In this document: positions 59,800-64,000 of the stretch, in pieces
Layout: every line of letters begins with the position of its first letter
Position numbering within the stretch: the first letter of the stretch is position 1
NCBI GenBank assembly: GCA_913058495.1
Contig: CAJXQC010000002.1
Coordinates: forward strand, 1-64,000
Length of the DNA: 64,000 nt
Source: an uncultured Balneola sp.
GTDB lineage: Bacteria > Bacteroidota > Rhodothermia > Balneolales > Balneolaceae
Reading direction: 5' to 3'
Notes under the pieces: generated by a model
Told to the model about the DNA's origin: nothing
Databases searched by the model: none
What the model saw: the letters and a program-made list of their open reading frames with translations, nothing else
Program-made: the position numbers and the translations under genes

Positions 59800-60713
59800 T
59801 GGAAAAATTTAAACAGGAAGTCGATCTTTATATTCAGTTTATCAAACTAGAGAAAGGCCTTTCTGAAAACTCCATAGCATCCTACAAAAATGATATTAGC
59901 AGATATATAGACTTTCTGGTTTTTAATAAAAAAATTACCGATCTGGGCGGAGTTACACTTACTCATATAGAAGACTTTCTTGATTATCTGATCGATTCTG
60001 AATGTCTGTCAACTAGTTCTTTAGCACGAAATATTTCCAGTATCAGAAGTTTTCATGAATTTGCCACAGTTGAAGGGTTTTCTAAAGCTAATCCGGCTGA
60101 ATTGATTGAACTCCCCAAAAAAGCAAAAAAATTACCGGAAGTTCTGGATGTTGTAGAAATTGAAGCTCTGCTTTCATCACCAAATACAGAAAAGCCTGCC
60201 GGTATCAGGGATAAAGCTATTCTGGAATGTTTGTATGGAACCGGCATGCGGGTAAGTGAACTCACCGGACTGGAAATGGATCGTTTGTTTTTCGAAATAG
60301 GATTCATCCGGGTTATAGGAAAAGGAAATAAGGAACGTCTGGTTCCGGTCGGTGAAGTAGCTCAGGAAGCAATTGAACATTATGTGGAACATGTCCGTCC
60401 TTTATTTTTTAAACCCAAAAAAGCCGATAAATCGAAAAACAGAGTGTTCTTAAATCAAAGAGGCGGAGCTTTAACCAGAATGAGCATATGGAATATTGTT
60501 CAAAAAGCTGCAAAAGCTGCAGACATCAAAAAACCGGTTTATCCTCACATTTTCCGGCATTCATTTGCCACACATTTATTAGAAGGCGGAGCTGACCTGC
60601 GAGCGGTACAGGAAATGCTGGGTCATGCTTCTATTTTGACCACGGAAATTTATACCCATATCGATCGTTCATTTCTGCATCAGGTACACAAAGAATTTCA
60701 CCCAAGAGCATAA
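59799..60713 (+). CDS. xerD: Tyrosine recombinase XerD (XerC/D family)
   Basis: A 304-residue site-specific recombinase. The N-terminal SAM-like core-binding domain (1-100) is followed by the catalytic domain with all six residues: Arg151 (GTGMRVSEL), Lys175, His250 and Arg253 (HIFRHSFATHL), His276 (LGHASI) and nucleophile Tyr285 (IYTHID). Xer proteins resolve chromosome dimers at dif. Whether it is XerC or XerD cannot be decided without alignment; XerD is the better fit by general similarity. TAATG coupling to the gene upstream. Confidence 0.92.
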   Translation: MEKFKQEVDLYIQFIKLEKGLSENSIASYKNDISRYIDFLVFNKKITDLGGVTLTHIEDFLDYLIDSECLSTSSLARNISSIRSFHEFATVEGFSKANPAELIELPKKAKKLPEVLDVVEIEALLSSPNTEKPAGIRDKAILECLYGTGMRVSELTGLEMDRLFFEIGFIRVIGKGNKERLVPVGEVAQEAIEHYVEHVRPLFFKPKKADKSKNRVFLNQRGGALTRMSIWNIVQKAAKAADIKKPVYPHIFRHSFATHLLEGGADLRAVQEMLGHASILTTEIYTHIDRSFLHQVHKEFHPRA

Positions 60714-60718
60714 ATATC

Positions 60719-62401
60719 ATGAAACATATTGCAATATTATTTCTTTTTTTAATTCCTTTCTCCTCTCTATATGGACAATCGCGTTCAACCCAGATTCATG
60801 AAAATGGTTTAGTTGTTTCAGCAGAGGTATATGCTTCAGAAGTAGGAAAACAAATTCTACAACAAGGCGGAAATGCTGTTGATGCGGCTGTGGCTGTTCA
60901 ATTTGCATTAGCTGTTACCCTTCCCAGAGCCGGCAATATCGGCGGCGGTGGTTTCATGGTTCTTCAATTAGCTGATGGTACTTCAACTACTTTGGATTTC
61001 AGAGAAAAAGCCCCATCCCGGGCATCCAGAACGATGTATGTAAGAGATGGTGAATTTAAACCTGAGCTAAGCTGGGAAGGTATTCTTGCCGTTGGAGTAC
61101 CGGGAACAGTGGATGGAATGGTAACAGCTTTGGAAAGATATGGCCGAATGCCTTTGGAACTGGTTATTCAGCCGGCCATAGATCTTGCAAAAAACGGATA
61201 TTATTTGTCTTATGTACAAGCTCGCTCGTTGAACAGTCGATTTGAAACTTTTACCAAGTACGAAGGCTCAAAAAAATACTTTACCAAAGATGATGGTGTT
61301 CCTTTCAATGAAGGAGACCTGTTTATACAAAAAGATCTGGCTGAGGTTCTTGAACAAGTAGCACGATATGGCAGAGATGGTTTCTATTCAGGTTCCGTTG
61401 CAGATGCAATTGTGAGAGAAATGCGAAAACAAGGTGGATTAATTACTCATTCCGATCTGCGAAATTACAGAAGTAAATGGAGAGAACCCGTAAAAGCCCG
61501 CTTTCAGGATTATGAACTTTCTATAATGCCGCCTCCAAGTAGCGGAAGTATTGCAGTTGCACAAATTATCGAAATGATGGACGACTATGCTCTGGCGGAA
61601 CTAGGACATAATTCAGCCGACTATGTTCATTTAATGGCGGAATCAATGCGCCGTGCTTTTGCTGACCGCTCCTTTTATTTGGGCGATCCTGATTATTATG
61701 ATGTTCCGAAACATGATCTGATCGATCCTAAATATAATCATGCCAGAATGATCGACTTCTCCATGGATACGATTACTCATTCTTCCTCTCTCTCTCATGG
61801 TCAGTTCTCAAACAATTACGAGACAGATGAGACCACACATTTTTCTATTATCGATAAGGATGGGAATGCAGTGGCAGTAACTACAACACTAAATGGGTCT
61901 TTCGGTAGCAAAGTAGCCGTTGATGGAGCCGGATTTCTTTTGAATAATGAGATGGATGACTTTTCAGCACAACCCGGTGAGCCTAATGCCTATGGCCTGA
62001 TAGGTGGGGAAGCTAATGCAATTGAACCGGGAAAAAGAATGCTTAGCAGCATGACTCCGGCCATTGTTACTAAAGATGGTAAAGTAAGAATGATACTTGG
62101 AGCTGCCGGTGGACCCAGAATTATAACTTCAACATTGCAAAGCTTTTTAAATCTGGCTGTTTTTGGGATGAATGCTCAGGAAGCTATAGCTGCAAACAGA
62201 GTTCATCATCAATGGTTGCCTGATATCCTTTTTTATGAAAATTACGGATTGAGTCCGGATACCATTCGTTTATTAGAACAAAAAGGACATCAGCTCCGGA
62301 CCATGTCAATTGCACGGGGACATATTATTTATGTAGATCAGGAAGGAAAAAAATCAAGCGGTGTAGATCCACGAGGAGATGGACACGCCGCAGGTTATTG
62401 A
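60719..62401 (+). CDS. ggt: Gamma-glutamyltransferase
   Basis: A 560-residue secreted enzyme of the Ntn-hydrolase family. Signal peptide 1-19 (SSLYGQ). The oxyanion-type loop GNIGGGGFMV is near residue 75. Autoprocessing occurs before the catalytic threonine, Thr372 in DETTHFSII, giving the large and small subunits; the small-subunit motifs LNGSFGSKV, LNNEMDDF and MLSSMTPAIV are intact. It moves or hydrolyses the gamma-glutamyl group of glutathione and peptides in the periplasm. It starts 5 bases after xerD and is probably in the same transcript. Confidence 0.95.
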   Translation: MKHIAILFLFLIPFSSLYGQSRSTQIHENGLVVSAEVYASEVGKQILQQGGNAVDAAVAVQFALAVTLPRAGNIGGGGFMVLQLADGTSTTLDFREKAPSRASRTMYVRDGEFKPELSWEGILAVGVPGTVDGMVTALERYGRMPLELVIQPAIDLAKNGYYLSYVQARSLNSRFETFTKYEGSKKYFTKDDGVPFNEGDLFIQKDLAEVLEQVARYGRDGFYSGSVADAIVREMRKQGGLITHSDLRNYRSKWREPVKARFQDYELSIMPPPSSGSIAVAQIIEMMDDYALAELGHNSADYVHLMAESMRRAFADRSFYLGDPDYYDVPKHDLIDPKYNHARMIDFSMDTITHSSSLSHGQFSNNYETDETTHFSIIDKDGNAVAVTTTLNGSFGSKVAVDGAGFLLNNEMDDFSAQPGEPNAYGLIGGEANAIEPGKRMLSSMTPAIVTKDGKVRMILGAAGGPRIITSTLQSFLNLAVFGMNAQEAIAANRVHHQWLPDILFYENYGLSPDTIRLLEQKGHQLRTMSIARGHIIYVDQEGKKSSGVDPRGDGHAAGY

Positions 62402-62409
62402 TTTGTAAT

Positions 62410-62805
62410 CTAAATATGGCTTAATACATTCTTCGCACTTACTGAATTATGTGAATCGTGCCAGATCACCTCTCCCTGATTCAAGACAAATATTTGGGGT
62501 GATTCATGTCTCACATTAACTTTTTCTGCAAAATTTTTTGAAACAGAACGCTCGCTGATTACATCTATTAAATGAAAATCAATATCCGGATTTTCAAGAA
62601 GTTGGGGATCATTTAAATTTCGAAGAGCGAAATAGCTTACTCCACAACTCGGGCTATGTTTGTACACTATTTGCAATCGATTAAAAGAGCTTTTTATTAC
62701 AGCATTGATATCATCTTCAGTATGAATAATATTCCAGACAGTACTTTCCTCAGAAGGTGGCTCCACTCCGGTAAATGCTTTAGTTATTGTATCAAAAAAG
62801 CCCAT
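62410..62805 (-). CDS. ytxJ: YtxJ-like redox protein (monothiol bacilliredoxin family)
   Basis: A 131-residue thioredoxin-fold protein with one active-site cysteine, Cys54 in HSPSCGVSYFAL, and the conserved ESPQIFVL strand with a cis-proline (about 106). This matches YtxJ/DUF2847, linked to bacillithiol-dependent de-bacillithiolation in organisms that make this thiol. It is convergent with ggt and stands alone. The redox role is from family knowledge. Confidence 0.85.
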   Translation of the reverse strand: MGFFDTITKAFTGVEPPSEESTVWNIIHTEDDINAVIKSSFNRLQIVYKHSPSCGVSYFALRNLNDPQLLENPDIDFHLIDVISERSVSKNFAEKVNVRHESPQIFVLNQGEVIWHDSHNSVSAKNVLSHI

Positions 62806-62908
62806 ATTCCTCTTTTTTCGTTAATATATTACAAATCAATGTATTAATGGAACTTGTAAAAGGATTCTGCCATTGTAAAGAGTATAACAAATAAATTACT
62901 TACTGATT

Positions 62909-63613
62909 ATGGATACAAACTTAAAAGGATACTGGTTAGGTCATTCGGCATTTAAATTTATAAGCCAAAGCGGTAGCATAATTTATGTCGACCCCTTTCT
63001 TAAAGACAATCCTTCTACTCCTGAGGAATACAAAGAAATTACAGAAGCTGATTTTATACTTCTTACACACGGACACGAAGACCATGTAGGAGATACTTTA
63101 GAAATTGCAAAGAATACCGGATGTAAAGTAGTAGGTATAGTTGAGCTGATCGGTCTCTTACAAAAGAAAGGGCTAAGTGAAGAACAGGCAGTTCCTTTTA
63201 ATAAAGGCGGCACGGTTCGTTTTGATGATTTTTCTGTAACTATGGTTTCAGCTAATCACAGTTCTTCTTTTGACGGGGAATACGCCGGCGACCCAGCAGG
63301 CTTGGTTCTATCCTTTGAAGATGATCTATGTATTTATCATATGGGTGATACCAATATCTTTTCTGATTTAGCTTTATATGGAGAATTATATGAACCACAT
63401 GTTGTATTGGCTCCGATTGGCGATCATTTCACTATGGGACCGCAGGAAGCTGCATATGCAGTAGAAATGGTAAATCCAACTATCGCCGTTCCAATACACT
63501 ATGGAACCTGGCCTCCCATCGATTCAGATCCGAATGAGTTTAAAGAAATTCTTGAGGATATTTCTGAAGTGGAAGTGATTGTAGCTACAGCAGGAAAGGA
63601 TTTCTTAAACTAA
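62909..63613 (+). CDS. Metallo-beta-lactamase fold hydrolase, UPF0173 family
   Basis: A 234-residue cytoplasmic metallohydrolase of the UPF0173 group. The metal-binding motif THGHEDH carries His54, His56, Asp58 and His59; later ligands are in SANHSSSF, YHMGDTNIF and IPIHYGT. The substrate is unknown; no partner gene helps. ATG start and complete. Confidence 0.9.
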   Translation: MDTNLKGYWLGHSAFKFISQSGSIIYVDPFLKDNPSTPEEYKEITEADFILLTHGHEDHVGDTLEIAKNTGCKVVGIVELIGLLQKKGLSEEQAVPFNKGGTVRFDDFSVTMVSANHSSSFDGEYAGDPAGLVLSFEDDLCIYHMGDTNIFSDLALYGELYEPHVVLAPIGDHFTMGPQEAAYAVEMVNPTIAVPIHYGTWPPIDSDPNEFKEILEDISEVEVIVATAGKDFLN

Positions 63614-63625
63614 GATAAATCAAAT

Positions 63626-64000
63626 TTAAGGGACGCTGTAGTCTAGCTTTAAAATATCTTCTAATTCCAGTTTAAAATTTATAAAAGTAGAGTTTCGCTT
63701 TACATTTATGATGATATTTTTTTTATCGAACGTATTTATTTTGTCAAGCAGTTCACTTAGTGAATATTGATAAACATTTTTGTAGTCTACTTTTATAATT
63801 ATATCGTCTTTTTGTAAGCCTGCTTTATCAGCGGGTGAATCCGGTCTTACTTTAGAAACCACATAAAATGGTAATTCTAAAACCGGTGTTATTATTTCCA
63901 AACCACTAATATTGTACTTAAATTTTTCCCGGAATCTTCTATTCCTTCTTATCAACATACTCTCATCTCTGTAATTGTATATTATATCAAACCTTTTTAA
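63626..64000 (-). CDS. Partial retropepsin-like aspartic protease with PDZ domain (C-terminal part)
   Basis: The frame is open to the window edge (LKRFDIIYNYRDESMLIRR at the start), so the true start lies beyond 64000. The visible 124 residues contain FREKFKYNISGLEI, typical of the end of bacterial clan AA aspartic proteases of this group, and a complete PDZ domain (VRPDSPADKAGLQKDDIIIKV). The catalytic aspartates are not in the window. An internal ATG at 63958 is not the start. Confidence 0.75.
   Translation of the reverse strand, partial: LKRFDIIYNYRDESMLIRRNRRFREKFKYNISGLEIITPVLELPFYVVSKVRPDSPADKAGLQKDDIIIKVDYKNVYQYSLSELLDKINTFDKKNIIINVKRNSTFINFKLELEDILKLDYSVP

Overview
The window looks like a contig from an AT-rich member of the Bacteroidota/Balneolota/Rhodothermota assemblage, most likely a Balneolales-type organism. 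The evidence is two surface proteins ending in the [10 protein letters not shown]...GRxVATL...SGxYxYR type IX secretion sorting domain, lipoprotein signals, Reg_prop sensor kinases, weak Shine-Dalgarno sequences and abundant small palindromic repeats. The first 42 bases are not genomic: they match the Illumina Nextera read-1 adapter preceded by an 8-base i5 index, so this is a contig end. No rRNA, tRNA, CRISPR array or insertion sequence was seen.

Layout. (1) 0.2-7 kb: a secreted DsrE-like protein, a DUF3095 protein with cyclase-like motifs, a small secreted protein, and a ccmC-D-E-F cytochrome c maturation operon whose CcmE carries Cys instead of His in its heme-binding motif. (2) 7-13 kb: a PH-like/SHOCT membrane protein, a DPP-IV type S9 peptidase, an MFS exporter, an M28 lipoprotein peptidase and a 76-residue double-CxxC protein. 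(3) 13-46 kb: a surface-protein and signalling island, all on the minus strand. It holds a 20.8-kb gene for a 6921-residue modular surface protein, a single-domain response regulator overlapping its start, a fibro-slime/PKD/beta-solenoid lipoprotein, a second single-domain receiver, two paralogous Reg_prop histidine kinases (one frameshifted at its signal peptide) and a NarL-type regulator. (4) 46-54 kb: a frameshifted miniprotein gene, a T9SS-sorted RCC1-repeat protein and, just upstream of it, a membrane-bound hybrid kinase/receiver/AraC regulator. (5) 54-64 kb: housekeeping genes groEL, groES, rsmA, a 7TM-HD phosphodiesterase, xerD, ggt, a YtxJ-like protein, a UPF0173 hydrolase and a truncated PDZ/aspartic protease gene.

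Most interesting signal. Four promoter regions in 13-39 kb carry the same bipartite element: two imperfect TAGG-N8-CCTA dyads exactly 22 bp apart, 78-104 bp upstream of the start codon. They precede the double-CxxC miniprotein, the receiver/giant-protein unit, the PKD lipoprotein and the second receiver. With the adjacent kinases and NarL regulator this suggests a self-contained regulon for giant surface proteins. A second, unrelated system lies next door: a 13-bp direct repeat spaced 21 bp upstream of the RCC1 protein, which fits AraC-type binding by the adjacent hybrid regulator. In both cases the assignment of the regulator is inference; the repeats themselves are visible in the sequence.
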